Shown: positions 27,681 through 36,166, numbered from the stretch's first letter. The stretch: 64,000 nt of DNA from Serratia sp. AKBS12 (GCF_024793895.1 NZ_JANUSB010000007.1:124001-188000); one strand, 5' to 3'. The notes: generated by a model from the letters alone, not told the origin. Made by a program: numbers and translations.

Positions 27681-29397
27681 CGCGCTGGTTGTCTGCTTCG
27701 TCGCACTGACGATGGCGTCGCTGCTTTATTTCCCCAATATGGGCGGCGTCGGCCTGGGGCTACCGTTCAACACGCTGGTGTATACCCTGTTGGGCGCTCT
27801 GATGCTGCTGATTCTCTGGCGCCCGTTTGGCCATCGCGGCTGGCTGGTCACGCCAGGTGCGGTGTGTTTCACACTGGGTGTGGCACTGCTTGCGCTGCCG
27901 CTGGCGTTCGCCAGCGAGACTGACAGCCATGTCGCGGCCTGGCGCGTTGCCGGTCTGCTGGCCGGGTGGGGGATCTATTGCTGCTGGTTGCAACTGCGGT
28001 TGAACTTTCGCTGGCGCCATGCGTGGGTGGTGTGGCTGCTGTTACTGATCGGCGGTCAGGCGGTGCTGGCGCTGCTGCAGCTGTTCTGGCCGGCGTGGAG
28101 CTGGGTGCCGCTGCGCGGCTCTCGGGTGTACGGCATCTTCCAGCAGCCCAACGTCCTCGGCAGCCTGTTAGCCACCGGCCTGGCGCTGGTATTAATGCTG
28201 ATGCTGCTGCCGGGTTACGCCCTGGCGTCGGTTCGCGGCGAGAGAGGGCGGCAAACGGCGTTGGCGGCGCTGCTGGTGCTGCTCGTTGCGCTGCTGGTCT
28301 GGGTGCAGTCGCGCACTGGCTGGCTGGCCGGCGGGTTGTTGCCGATCGGCTATTGGGCGTTATTCGGGCGACGCCTGGCACGCCGATTGATGGTGGCCAG
28401 CGGCCTGATGTTACTTGGCTGTGGGCTTGGCATCGCCGTATTGCTGGGCGCCAGCGGCGACGGGGCACCGTTGTCGCATGCGCTGTCAAATCAGGCACGG
28501 CTGAGCATGCTGCAAGACACGCTGAAGATGATCGCCGCTCATCCGCTGACCGGCTGGGGTTATGGCAGTTTTGAAGTTGCGTTCCAGCATTTTCGTATCG
28601 GCCAACGGCCCCCGACGCCGGTGCTGGAAATCGCCCGTCATCCCCATAACGAAGTGTTGCTGTGGTGGCTGGAAGGCGGAGTAACCGCGCTGCTTGGCAT
28701 GCTGGCTATCGCCTGCGGGGCAGGCCGGGTGCTGTGGCAGGCATGGCGTCACGATCGCCGGGCCTTTGCCGCCGGTCGGCGCAGCGCCGGTGAAGCGAGC
28801 GCACTGTGCCTGGCCATGCTGCCAATGGTACTGCATTGCCAGCTGGAATATCCGTTTTATGTTTCGGCGCTGCATTGGCTGGTATTTGCCTTGATGCTGG
28901 CCACGCTGGATCGCCTTTCCTGCCGCCACGCCTGCGTCGTGGGTCGTGTCGGCCCTGGGGTGATGGCGCTGCGCGTCGGTGGCGGCCTGCTGTGCCTGTG
29001 CGGTATGGCGATGATGTTGGTGATGTTCCGCAGCGGCTTGACGTTAACCCATGTTGAACGCGGCGGGCTGCGGGATATCCGCCCGTTGCTGGCCATGTCG
29101 CCGCTGGCCGCCTGGGGATTCGAGCAGCGCCGAGCCTTTGATTTACAGACCTTTCAGTTGCTGGTCTACAACCGAACGCACGACGAAACCCTGCTCGATG
29201 GCTATGCCGGGTGGGCTCGTGATTACCTGACGTTACGCATTGATGCCAACGTTTACGCCAACCTGATCGCCATATTGCGCCACCGGCAGCAATGGGCCGA
29301 GGCGGAGCGTTATCGCAACAGCGCCGCATTGCTGTTTCCTGCGGATCGGCGTTTTTTCCAGCATAAAAACTCTAAAGAAAAGGGAACTCGAAGATGA
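27646..29397 (+). CDS. PglL-type protein O-oligosaccharyltransferase / O-antigen ligase family
   Basis: The preferred start is GTG at 27646, with ggaga six bases upstream, giving 583 residues. An ATG at 27589 would overlap the pilin gene further. The protein has about twelve membrane helices. Features of the Wzy_C/PglL superfamily include GSRVYGIFQQPNVLGSLLAT (a PglL_A-like segment), WVQSRTGWLAGGLLP and the periplasmic-loop MIAAHPLTGWGYGSFE with IARHPHNEVLLWWLEGG. The C-terminal domain beyond about residue 430 resembles the Wzy_C_2 region found in bacterial O-OTases. Such enzymes transfer lipid-linked glycans en bloc to periplasmic proteins, classically pilins. Placement directly after pilin genes makes a fimbrial substrate plausible. 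A lipopolysaccharide ligase or polymerase role is the alternative. Confidence 0.78.
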   Translation: MRQPRSAWNTSNALVVCFVALTMASLLYFPNMGGVGLGLPFNTLVYTLLGALMLLILWRPFGHRGWLVTPGAVCFTLGVALLALPLAFASETDSHVAAWRVAGLLAGWGIYCCWLQLRLNFRWRHAWVVWLLLLIGGQAVLALLQLFWPAWSWVPLRGSRVYGIFQQPNVLGSLLATGLALVLMLMLLPGYALASVRGERGRQTALAALLVLLVALLVWVQSRTGWLAGGLLPIGYWALFGRRLARRLMVASGLMLLGCGLGIAVLLGASGDGAPLSHALSNQARLSMLQDTLKMIAAHPLTGWGYGSFEVAFQHFRIGQRPPTPVLEIARHPHNEVLLWWLEGGVTALLGMLAIACGAGRVLWQAWRHDRRAFAAGRRSAGEASALCLAMLPMVLHCQLEYPFYVSALHWLVFALMLATLDRLSCRHACVVGRVGPGVMALRVGGGLLCLCGMAMMLVMFRSGLTLTHVERGGLRDIRPLLAMSPLAAWGFEQRRAFDLQTFQLLVYNRTHDETLLDGYAGWARDYLTLRIDANVYANLIAILRHRQQWAEAERYRNSAALLFPADRRFFQHKNSKEKGTRR

Positions 29398-29816
29398 TCA
29401 AAAAGCCTATGCCGTTGTCCGTTCGGGCGAGCGTGGTATGTCTGGTACTGCTGGCAAGTGTGGCATGCCAAAACGCCAAGACCAGCAAACCCGTACCACC
29501 CAGCGCGGAAAATCGGCAGCAGCAACCGTCGGAAGACGCGTTGCGAAAACAGCGCGAAGCGGAGCGGTTACAGCTGTGTCAACAGGAGCTGGGGGCGCTG
29601 CGCGCCATTGACCAGCAGCAGCATCAGCAATTGAAACAGGGCTTCGATCATTTGATGAGCGGCGCCTCGCTGTATGCCGGGGTGCGTACCAAGGTGAACG
29701 GCGATACCCAGGAAATGGTCGACGCGCTGTATCGCTACAAGGTCAACCGCCTGTGCGCGCAAGTGGATCAAGCGGTATTGGCAGGGTTGGCCGATCGCGC
29801 GGAGCAGGTTAAATGA
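29394..29816 (+). CDS. Small lipoprotein of the fimbrial operon
   Basis: The 140-residue protein has a lipoprotein signal with lipobox LASVAC (Cys at about residue 26). The rest is hydrophilic and helical, rich in Gln and Glu (about residues 40-85). The start overlaps the stop of the PglL-like gene (ATGA), and its own stop overlaps the next start in the same way, so the three genes are translationally coupled. I recognise no family. A role beside the transferase or the isomerase in the envelope is inferred from context only. Confidence 0.75.
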   Translation: MIKKPMPLSVRASVVCLVLLASVACQNAKTSKPVPPSAENRQQQPSEDALRKQREAERLQLCQQELGALRAIDQQQHQQLKQGFDHLMSGASLYAGVRTKVNGDTQEMVDALYRYKVNRLCAQVDQAVLAGLADRAEQVK

Positions 29817-31024
29817 AACGGCCGTTGCGTTTGGCGCTAGCGGTGCTGGTGGCCTTGCTGGCGGTTGACGGTGATTTGCGGGCAGATGACGGCGTGCCGG
29901 CGTTGTTGCAATTTGCCGAGCAATACCAGCAGCAGCGCGCTCCGGCGGCCAAGGCGCAACAGGGCCGTGCCGCCACAGAGAAAAAAACCGCCGAAAGCCG
30001 CCCTACGGCTGGCAAATCACCGCCTTCGGCAACGTCAACGGCATTTGTGCTGCGCCGTACGCTGCAGGAGCGCGATGACCAGTTGGCGCGGCAGCGAGCG
30101 GCGCTCAATGCCCTACAGCAGGAACTGGCAGCGCTGCGTGCACAAACGCCAGCACCTGCGCCAAAACAGCCGGCATTGCCGGATCTGACGCTGTTGCAAC
30201 AGTGGTTGGGCGGGTTGCGCCGTGCCTGGCAAGGATCGCCGGACGCGCAACGCAGCGCGGCTCTGTTGCAGCAGGCCACTGACCAACTGGCTCGGCTGCA
30301 ACGGCGGCATGCCGAGCAAGAGGCGCACTACGCCCGCGATCGTCAGGATTGGCAGCGGCAAATCACCGCGCTGCAACAATGGACGCTGACGCCGGAGCAG
30401 TTGAAGGCCCAGACCAACCGGCTGTCCTACGCGGCCGGCAGCGCGCTGGGGCGTGATATTCAGCAACTGATGAGCGAACGCCAGAGCTGGGGGGTACAGA
30501 TCGATCGCAACAGTTTGCTGGCGGGAGTACTGGATACCGTATCAGGCCGGCCGCTGTTGCCGCCGGGGGAATTGTCGGCACTGATGGCCAAGGCGGATAG
30601 CATGGCTAATGCCGCACGGCAACAGGTGGTTAAAAAACGAACGCAGCAGGACCAGCAGTATGTGGCGCAATTCAGCCAGCAGAAAGGCGTAAAACGTTCG
30701 CCGATGGGTTTTTGGTATCGAGTGGACTACGCCGGCGATCGGCCGTTGGCCAAGGATGCGGTGATTGAGGTGGTGGTGAAGGAGCAGCTGACGGATGGCA
30801 GCGTCGTGCAGGATATGGAACTGAGCGGCAAAGTGCTTGCACAGCCGTTATCGGCTTATCCGCCACTATTTAGAGAAGCAATAAGCCAACTGAATAATCA
30901 CGGTTCGCTGACCATGGTGGTGCCGCCGGAGCTGGCCTATGGCGAAACCGGTTACCCGCCAAAAGTGCCGCCGAATGCCACCATGGTTTATCAGTTGCGT
31001 ATCGATAACAGTCAGGAACCGTAA
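29813..31024 (+). CDS. Exported FKBP-type peptidyl-prolyl isomerase, Mip/FkpA-like
   Basis: The 403-residue protein has a signal peptide of about 24 residues. A low-complexity and coiled-coil region spans about 30-115, with Ala/Pro/Ser/Thr-rich stretches (TAGKSPPSATSTAF, TPAPAPKQPALP). It is followed by helices, an FKBP N-terminal dimerisation domain (about 200-285, YAAGSALGRDIQQL to QYVAQFSQQKGVKRSP) and a C-terminal FKBP domain. The end motif VPPELAYGETGYPPKVPPNATMVYQLRI is canonical. It would catalyse proline isomerisation and act as a chaperone in the periplasm. It is much longer than FkpA because of the N-terminal extension. Its position suggests service to pilin or usher folding. Confidence 0.85.
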   Translation: MKRPLRLALAVLVALLAVDGDLRADDGVPALLQFAEQYQQQRAPAAKAQQGRAATEKKTAESRPTAGKSPPSATSTAFVLRRTLQERDDQLARQRAALNALQQELAALRAQTPAPAPKQPALPDLTLLQQWLGGLRRAWQGSPDAQRSAALLQQATDQLARLQRRHAEQEAHYARDRQDWQRQITALQQWTLTPEQLKAQTNRLSYAAGSALGRDIQQLMSERQSWGVQIDRNSLLAGVLDTVSGRPLLPPGELSALMAKADSMANAARQQVVKKRTQQDQQYVAQFSQQKGVKRSPMGFWYRVDYAGDRPLAKDAVIEVVVKEQLTDGSVVQDMELSGKVLAQPLSAYPPLFREAISQLNNHGSLTMVVPPELAYGETGYPPKVPPNATMVYQLRIDNSQEP

Positions 31025-31048
31025 TGCGGCAGCAGAGGGAGAGCCAAG

Positions 31049-31654
31049 ATGAATTCAGTGATGACATTAGCCGTGCTTGACCAGAATATCTATTTTGCCA
31101 AAGGGCTGACCAAGGCGTTGAGCGCGCATTTTTATGCGCGTGGCATCGAGACGCGTCGGGTGGACGAGCAGCACCTGCATCAGGCCGATCTGGTTTTTCA
31201 GTATGTTCCCTCTGGCAGCCGTAGCTGTTTTTGCCATTGCGCGGCGCTCGCCGAGGCGCGTTACCCGTTGTACTTTGCGCTACGCCGACCGGAAAATCGC
31301 CGCAAGCGTGAGCTGCACAGCAGCTGTCTGCTGGAAAGCGGCATTATCTATCATGACATGTCGGTAGCCGCGGTGTTGCGCAAGGTGTCGCTGGCGTTGG
31401 AGCAACGTCGCAGTCAGCCGGCGCAGCTCTGCGGCAGCGACGAGGAGTGCGTTTGCCCGCAGTATTTGCTCACCCAGCGCGAACGGGAAATCATGGTGTG
31501 CCTCCGGCAGGAAATGCGGATCAGCGACATCGCCCGCCGGTTGGCCATCAGCGTAAAAACCGCCAGCAACCATAAAATGAACGTGATGCGCAAAATGGGA
31601 TTTCAACGTAATAGCGAACTTTATTACTGGTTGCGACAAGGCACGATGGCATAG
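31049..31654 (+). CDS. LuxR-family transcriptional regulator
   Basis: The 201-residue protein lacks a typical phosphorylatable receiver signature in its N-terminal 130 residues. That region is Cys-rich around residues 53-58 (SCFCHC) and 126-133 (CGSDEECVC). The C-terminal HTH is clear: [46 protein letters not shown]. The paired cysteines hint at metal or redox sensing, which is inference. It lies 24 bases after the isomerase gene and closes the fimbrial transcription unit. It may regulate fimbriae or coordinate them with motility, as FimZ- or MrpJ-type terminal regulators do. agggaga precedes the ATG. Confidence 0.85.
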   Translation: MNSVMTLAVLDQNIYFAKGLTKALSAHFYARGIETRRVDEQHLHQADLVFQYVPSGSRSCFCHCAALAEARYPLYFALRRPENRRKRELHSSCLLESGIIYHDMSVAAVLRKVSLALEQRRSQPAQLCGSDEECVCPQYLLTQREREIMVCLRQEMRISDIARRLAISVKTASNHKMNVMRKMGFQRNSELYYWLRQGTMA

Positions 31655-31781
31655 CCGACCCCCGAGCGCCTGGTATGGCGTGAACGGTACCGCGCTACGC
31701 GCCCAGGGTTGACGTGGTGCGCCGTTGGGCGGGTGGTCATGCCGCCGCGATCGGGCAGGCAAATGGCAAGCCATTTCTTGC

Positions 31782-31810
31782 TTAGCGTGCAGCCTAATCC
31801 GCGCTATAAT
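31782..31810 (+). promoter_or_regulatory. selC promoter
   Basis: A perfect -10 box TATAAT at 31805-31810 lies 26 bases before the tRNA start. The best -35 at 17-base spacing is ttagcg (31782-31787), which is weak. Confidence 0.55.
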
Positions 31811-31835
31811 CAGCACCTTGCTTCCTCGCGCCAAA

Positions 31836-31930
31836 GGAAGATCCTCGTCCCCGGTGGGGCGGCCGGACTTCAAATCCGGTTGGGGCCGCCAGCGGTCCTG
31901 GGCAGGTTCGACTCCTGTGATCTTCCGCCA
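31836..31930 (+). tRNA. selC: tRNA-Sec (UCA anticodon)
   Basis: A 95-base selenocysteine tRNA begins ggaagatc and ends gatcttccgcca with an encoded CCA. The long variable arm (ggttggggccgcc region) and the anticodon arm ggacttcaaatcc with TCA are present, matching E. coli selC in length and nearly in sequence. The 3' end is a common attachment site for P4-family integrases. An integrase relic begins about 180 bases downstream, making this the left boundary of the island. Confidence 0.97.
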
Positions 31931-32111
31931 AATCTTGTCCTGGTAGCTCCCGGTAAATCCATAAAAACACAATAAATCAAAGCATTGATTGGCTTTCTTG
32001 TCCATATAAGTCCGTGGGCTACTGCCTGCATCCGTGAAAAATGCGTCTAGCGATACGTATAGATTTTTTATACACAGAACCCGCTGATACATATACTCCC
32101 AACGGGCATAC
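31931..32111. other. Island left-junction, no gene seen
   Basis: The AT-rich 180 bases between selC and the first recognisable integrase codons hold no gene. The integrase normally begins here with its start codon and arm-binding domain, but the reading frame upstream of 32112 has no plausible start. The promoter and N-terminus therefore look lost or rearranged. Confidence 0.5.
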
Positions 32112-33271
32112 ACAGTCGGCGCACCAAACCGCAGGAAAACCCCTATACCCTCGACGACGGCCAGGGGCTGTCCCTCCTTATTAACACTGACGGTAGTAAG
32201 GGCTGGCGTTTCCGTTATCGTTATGCCGGGAAAGCCAAACTGATGTCTTTCGGCATCTATCCTTTGATATCGCTGGCCGAAGCGCGAGAAAAGCGCGTGG
32301 AAGCCCGTAAGCTGGTTGCGGATGGCATTACCCAGTAGCCGAGAAAAAGGCGCAAGAGCTCGCGCAGAAGCTTTCCGTTGAGAACTCCTTTGAAGCTCTT
32401 AGCCGTGAATGGCACACGAACAAGGCTGACCGGTGGACTCTGGCTTACAGAGAAGAAATCATGCGCACCTTTGAGCAGGATGTGTTTCCGTTTATTGGTC
32501 AACGCCCCATTGCCGAAATTAAGCCCTTAGAGCTACTGGAAGTGCGGCGGCGCATTGAGAGGCGTGGGGCATTGGAGAAAACCCGTAAGATACGCCAGCG
32601 CTGCGGAGAGGTCTTCCGCTACGCCATTATTACTGGCAGGGCGGAATATAACCCAGCCCCAGATCTCGCCAGCGCGCTAGCCGTTCCCAAACAAAAGCAC
32701 CATCCGTTCCTGTCGGCCGAGGAGCTACCTTACTTTGTTAAGGATTTGGAAGGATATACCGGTAGCATCATCACTAAGAATGCACCGAAGCATCGTTATG
32801 CTGACCGGCGTGCGCACGCAAGAAATGCGCTTTGCTACGTGGGAGGAAATCGATTTTGAGCGTGCCATCTGGGAGATCCCCGCAGCACGCATGAAAATGC
32901 GGCGCCCGCACATTGTGCCGCTTTCTACTCAGGTGGTTGAACTGTTTAAACAGCTACAACCGATCACCGGTCACTATCCTTACATTTTCATTGGACGAAA
33001 CAACCGTAGAAAGCCTATAAGTAAGGAAAGTGTGAATCAGGTAATAGAGCTGCTGGGATATAAGGGGCGAGCCACCGGTCACGGTTTCAGGCATACAATG
33101 TCTACTATCCTGCATGAACAAGGGTTTGATTCCGCATGGATTGAGATGCAACTTGCGCATGTTGACAAGAATGGTATTCGAGGTACTTATAATCATGCTC
33201 AATATTTGGAAAAACGTAGGGATATGTTGCAATGGTATTCAGATAAGATCATGTATATACTGGAGCGTTAG
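32112..33271 (+). pseudogene. P4-type tyrosine integrase, frameshifted
   Basis: Conceptual translation across three frames gives most of a P4/SelC-type integrase: [39 protein letters not shown], then the core-binding domain and the catalytic domain. The catalytic residues survive in the last segment (Arg in MLTGVRTQE, HGFRH, and Tyr in GTYNHAQYLEKRR). A one-base deletion near 32330 creates a stop after GIT, where relatives continue with Asp-Pro-Val-Ala. A second frameshift lies at about 32781-32795. No start codon is evident. The island is therefore probably unable to excise by itself. Confidence 0.88.
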
Positions 33272-33284
33272 CGCCCCAGTTTAA

Positions 33285-33929
33285 TTAAGGCAATGCAATG
33301 ACTTTTTTAATCACTGCATAGAAAAAGCATACTACCAGTCCCCATATTAATAAATAACCCCAAATGCTACAAAGGTAATATGACAATCTCCCCTTCAGAT
33401 CTCTTAGAAAACTGAAGTGCTCGGTGTTTTTAGATATATAAAATCTTTTCTTTATTATTTTATGGAACTCGTAATCTATTGGGCTGTGATTAAATCCACA
33501 AGTGGATTTTATTTTCTCATACTCTTCACGGAGAGCATCAATTTTATTATAATCCTCTTGTGATAAGTCTCCTGTTAATTTTTTCCCAAAGAGGATTATT
33601 TTTCTTTCATGTTCATTAAGTAACTCCGCATTGCGGAACAATGCCTCGGATTTAGCACCTGCAGCAAAACCCCACTCAATCAAACTTATTATTATAAGTA
33701 ACATGCTTAATACAATTGAAAAGGCAGCTACAAGATTATTTAGATTTTTCCCGAAGGTTTCACCGAAAGAGGATTGCATTAGAGAAAGAGCTATTCCTGA
33801 TAGACCTATCAAAGCAATACTTATAGTGGAAAATATCTCTCTTATTTTTAATCTTCGAGATGAATTGTATCTTGCGCAGGATGTTTCCCAAGCTGATTTA
33901 CTTAAGCTATCTAAAAATTCTTTCATCAT
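33285..33929 (-). CDS. SLATT-domain membrane effector, partner of the reverse transcriptase
   Basis: The 214-residue protein starts at the double ATG at 33929/33926 after agaggg. Two adjacent membrane helices (about 32-52 and 64-88) are followed by a charged helix (GAKSEALFRNAELLNEHERK), a soluble segment, and a third membrane helix near the C-terminus (about 184-208, CSIWGYLLIWGLVVCFFYAV). This layout fits the SLATT superfamily of two-helix effectors. One subfamily (SLATT_5) is, to my recollection, characteristically coupled to reverse transcriptases. Predicted action is membrane disruption leading to abortive infection. The gene is AT-rich, unlike the host. It is 192 bases downstream of the RT gene on the same strand and ends 13 bases from the integrase relic. 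Confidence 0.75.
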   Translation of the reverse strand: MMKEFLDSLSKSAWETSCARYNSSRRLKIREIFSTISIALIGLSGIALSLMQSSFGETFGKNLNNLVAAFSIVLSMLLIIISLIEWGFAAGAKSEALFRNAELLNEHERKIILFGKKLTGDLSQEDYNKIDALREEYEKIKSTCGFNHSPIDYEFHKIIKKRFYISKNTEHFSFLRDLKGRLSYYLCSIWGYLLIWGLVVCFFYAVIKKVIALP

Positions 33930-34040
33930 TACCCTCTGAATAAAAAAGACACAACGCCGGAGATATCAGTCCAATCCTCTTCTCTAGCAGTTTCCCCCAA
34001 AGAAGGTTTACAACCATAATCTATGTCGTGAGCACTTCAG

Positions 34041-34095
34041 CCCACACTAGCTTACCTGTGTGGGGTACGGCACTTATCACTAGTCTAAGTACCGT
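34041..34095 (-). ncRNA. Candidate structured RNA: two tandem stem-loops between RT and SLATT genes
   Basis: Read on the minus strand, 34095-34086 pairs with 34076-34067 (10 pairs, one G-U, 9-base loop containing actagt). Two bases later, 34064-34058 pairs with 34047-34041 (7 pairs, 10-base loop). No U-run follows, so this is not an ordinary terminator. The gap totals 192 bases, long for an operon of two partner genes. Non-coding RNAs next to defence RTs often serve as templates or guides. Here the RNA role is inference from structure and position. Confidence 0.4.
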
Positions 34096-34121
34096 CGGCG
34101 TCGGTCTTGTTCAACATAGCA

Positions 34122-35531
34122 TTACTTAGGATATATTTCACCTTCATCTGCTTGCATTCTTGATAAAATTGTTGCTTTATAACGTTCAAATCGCTCTTCG
34201 ATTTGATCTCTGGTAAGCCGTTCATCAAGACCAATTCTGCCCCTGCTAACTAAAAAATCTGTTTTTTGTTTGAGAGTCTCTATTTTGTCATAGTTTCTAA
34301 TATACCCGCCTTGTGGGTTAAATTTTATTTCGTAATAGGCTCTGGATATTTTCTTAAGTTCTTTTGGCGATTGACGATCAAAATCATTCAATCTCGAAAA
34401 CATTTCTTTTGTAATAAAGTCTATCTTGTGGAGGAGAGAAAGGTCATTTATATTAGAATAGTAAGCAACCCAACCATATCGTTTGTTACCACTAATTGCA
34501 CCTGTGATTTTTTCATTTAGCTCCTCTACAAATATTTCTTTTAAATCATCAATGGTCAAATGAGAATGCTTTTTAAGTCTTTTGTTTTTATTATGGGTGA
34601 AATCACTAAACCTAGCAGCAATAGATTGTAAGAATGCCTCTAAAGTTGAGTCTCTAACAGTTATATCATTCCCATTGAAGACATATCCAAGAAACCCGAA
34701 AGGTTGATTAAGATATCCTAAGTGAGTCTTTGGAGACGATGGTGGGTGTGTATTTAACCCTCTTAGTTTTAGTTTTCTTCTTATTGATAAATAAGCTTTT
34801 GATACGCATTCCTTATCACCGTATATAAGAACGTCATCAACGTATCGATAATAACTTACATTATATGAACTCATTGAAATATCAATATCAGACATGTAAA
34901 TTGAAGCAAGCACATTTGAAATTGAAAGTCCTTGTGGAACACCTTTCTCTTTATTAAAAGACTCTTTCCTCTGATTTCTCTTGGCTGAGATGTGGGATGT
35001 CGGTGTCAATAAAGAACGAACGATTAGGTTTAGTGCTTTTTTAGATTTTATCCGCGATGAAAGTTTTTTAACCAGTCGATCTTTAATTATGTTATCGTAA
35101 AACCCTTCAATGTCGCAACTGCAAATATAAATCTCATCTGGATTAGAAGATAGAAAATCAGCAGATAACGCTCTAATATAAGTTGACGCTACGCTTTTCG
35201 GTACATATTCAGGAAATATATTGCAGAGGAATATATTTAACTGTCTTAAAACGACACGGTCACGGACAGTTGGAATTGAAATAACTCTTGGATTTTTCCC
35301 TTTGCCTTTACTTTTTAACATTTCAAGATATGGGCTGAAGCGAAAACTTCCATTTAAACATTTCTCAGACGTCTTTATCAAATCATTCTGAGACCTAAGT
35401 GAGTATTGCATCCCATTTAAGCGATCAATACCCTTAGCACCCGAATTGCTAAATTTTTCATTAAATGTTTTAAGTAAATTTTCTGATGAAAAAAGCTCAT
35501 CAAATAACTCATTTTGCTCAATGGCGCTCAT
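34122..35531 (-). CDS. Reverse transcriptase, group-II-intron-like, candidate defence RT
   Basis: The 469-residue protein has the RT core: PRVISIPTVRDRVV at 81-94, CDIEGFYDNI at 139-148 with catalytic Asp140, GVPQGLSISNVLAS at 197-210, the active-site box YVDD at 230-233, and GFLGYVF at 279-285. A maturase-like thumb follows at about 340-380 (ITGAISGNKRYGWVAYYSN). There is no endonuclease domain and no intron RNA structure around it. The retron hallmarks (a VTG motif and msr/msd inverted repeats) are not seen. The next gene on the same strand is a SLATT membrane protein. The RT would synthesise cDNA, perhaps on the RNA encoded in the gap, to trigger the effector. The gene is strongly AT-rich, pointing to transfer. 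Confidence 0.88.
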   Translation of the reverse strand: MSAIEQNELFDELFSSENLLKTFNEKFSNSGAKGIDRLNGMQYSLRSQNDLIKTSEKCLNGSFRFSPYLEMLKSKGKGKNPRVISIPTVRDRVVLRQLNIFLCNIFPEYVPKSVASTYIRALSADFLSSNPDEIYICSCDIEGFYDNIIKDRLVKKLSSRIKSKKALNLIVRSLLTPTSHISAKRNQRKESFNKEKGVPQGLSISNVLASIYMSDIDISMSSYNVSYYRYVDDVLIYGDKECVSKAYLSIRRKLKLRGLNTHPPSSPKTHLGYLNQPFGFLGYVFNGNDITVRDSTLEAFLQSIAARFSDFTHNKNKRLKKHSHLTIDDLKEIFVEELNEKITGAISGNKRYGWVAYYSNINDLSLLHKIDFITKEMFSRLNDFDRQSPKELKKISRAYYEIKFNPQGGYIRNYDKIETLKQKTDFLVSRGRIGLDERLTRDQIEERFERYKATILSRMQADEGEIYPK

Positions 35532-35583
35532 TTTTTATCTCATAAAATTTGGTTATGCATAAACGTCTTTTTTCACACTTTAT

Positions 35584-35613
35584 ACATTAGGATAGATTTA
35601 GTTACATTGCCAA
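35584..35613 (-). promoter_or_regulatory. Possible promoter of the RT-SLATT unit
   Basis: On the minus strand TTGGCA (35613-35608) and TAATGT (35589-35584) are 18 bases apart, in an AT-rich stretch 53 bases before the RT start. The match is partial. Confidence 0.3.
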
Positions 35614-35902
35614 GCAATTGATCTTCAAACTAACGTCCATAATTGGTACGGAGATATATCCCTTAGCCTGAAGCGTGCAATGCTCTCCCCGCTATGCCTG
35701 CCCGATTCGTGGGACGATTTTCGTTTAGGTGTATGAACGGGTCTAGGCCGCTACAGGGGCAAATACGCCAAGTGAGCGCGTGGGCAGCACAGGAGGTACG
35801 CAGTTTCAAAAGCTTCCTCTCGATAACCAAAATGACTGATTTGCACCGTGTCTGACTGGCTTTTTCTTACATCTCACCCAATCGCTTCAGAAGCTCGTCA
35901 CG

Positions 35903-35946
35903 TCCCCGAACAACCCCGAACAACCCCGAACAACCCCGAACAACCC
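35903..35946. repeat. Tandem 10-base iteron-like repeats
   Basis: The unit ccccgaacaa occurs four times head to tail, followed by a partial copy. Short iterons of this kind occur in the replication regions of P4-like satellites. An adjoining antisense frame (35887-36171) translates the repeat as a Gly-Leu-Phe-Gly-Val-Val-type run and is not called as a gene. Confidence 0.7.
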
Positions 35947-36057
35947 TCCGATACCCCGCGAATCCGCGCAGCGCAGCGACGTGCATAGGTCGCGAAAATA
36001 AATGCGCATATTGCCGCAGGTGCGCAATACTCCCTCGCCTACGCGCTCTGACTTTAT

Positions 36058-36166
36058 CATGCACATTTCATGCATGACACAGAGGCCCTGTAAGCCCTTG
36101 CTGCGCGGGGTTTCGGCTGTTTTGAGGGCGGGGGATTCATGCAAAATCATGCACCCTATGCATGCA
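36058..36166. repeat. Cluster of CATGCA motifs
   Basis: CATGCA or its extended palindrome CATGCATG occurs at 36058, 36069, 36138, 36148 and 36159-36166. Such clustering is not expected by chance and suggests protein-binding sites, for example for a satellite regulator or replication protein. The 35614-36228 interval otherwise holds no gene I can support. Confidence 0.5.

Noticed and set aside
33930-35531. RT locus as a retron
   Set aside because: The RT lacks the retron VTG-type motif and I see no msr/msd with flanking inverted repeats upstream of the gene. The two hairpins lie downstream of the RT and do not form the a1/a2 closing pair.
34122-35531. RT as a group II intron-encoded protein
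   Set aside because: There is no endonuclease domain, and no domain V/VI-like RNA hairpin is visible in the flanking few hundred bases. The partner SLATT gene follows directly.
35903-35946. CRISPR array
   Set aside because: The repeats are 10 bases and directly adjacent without spacers, and no cas gene is nearby.
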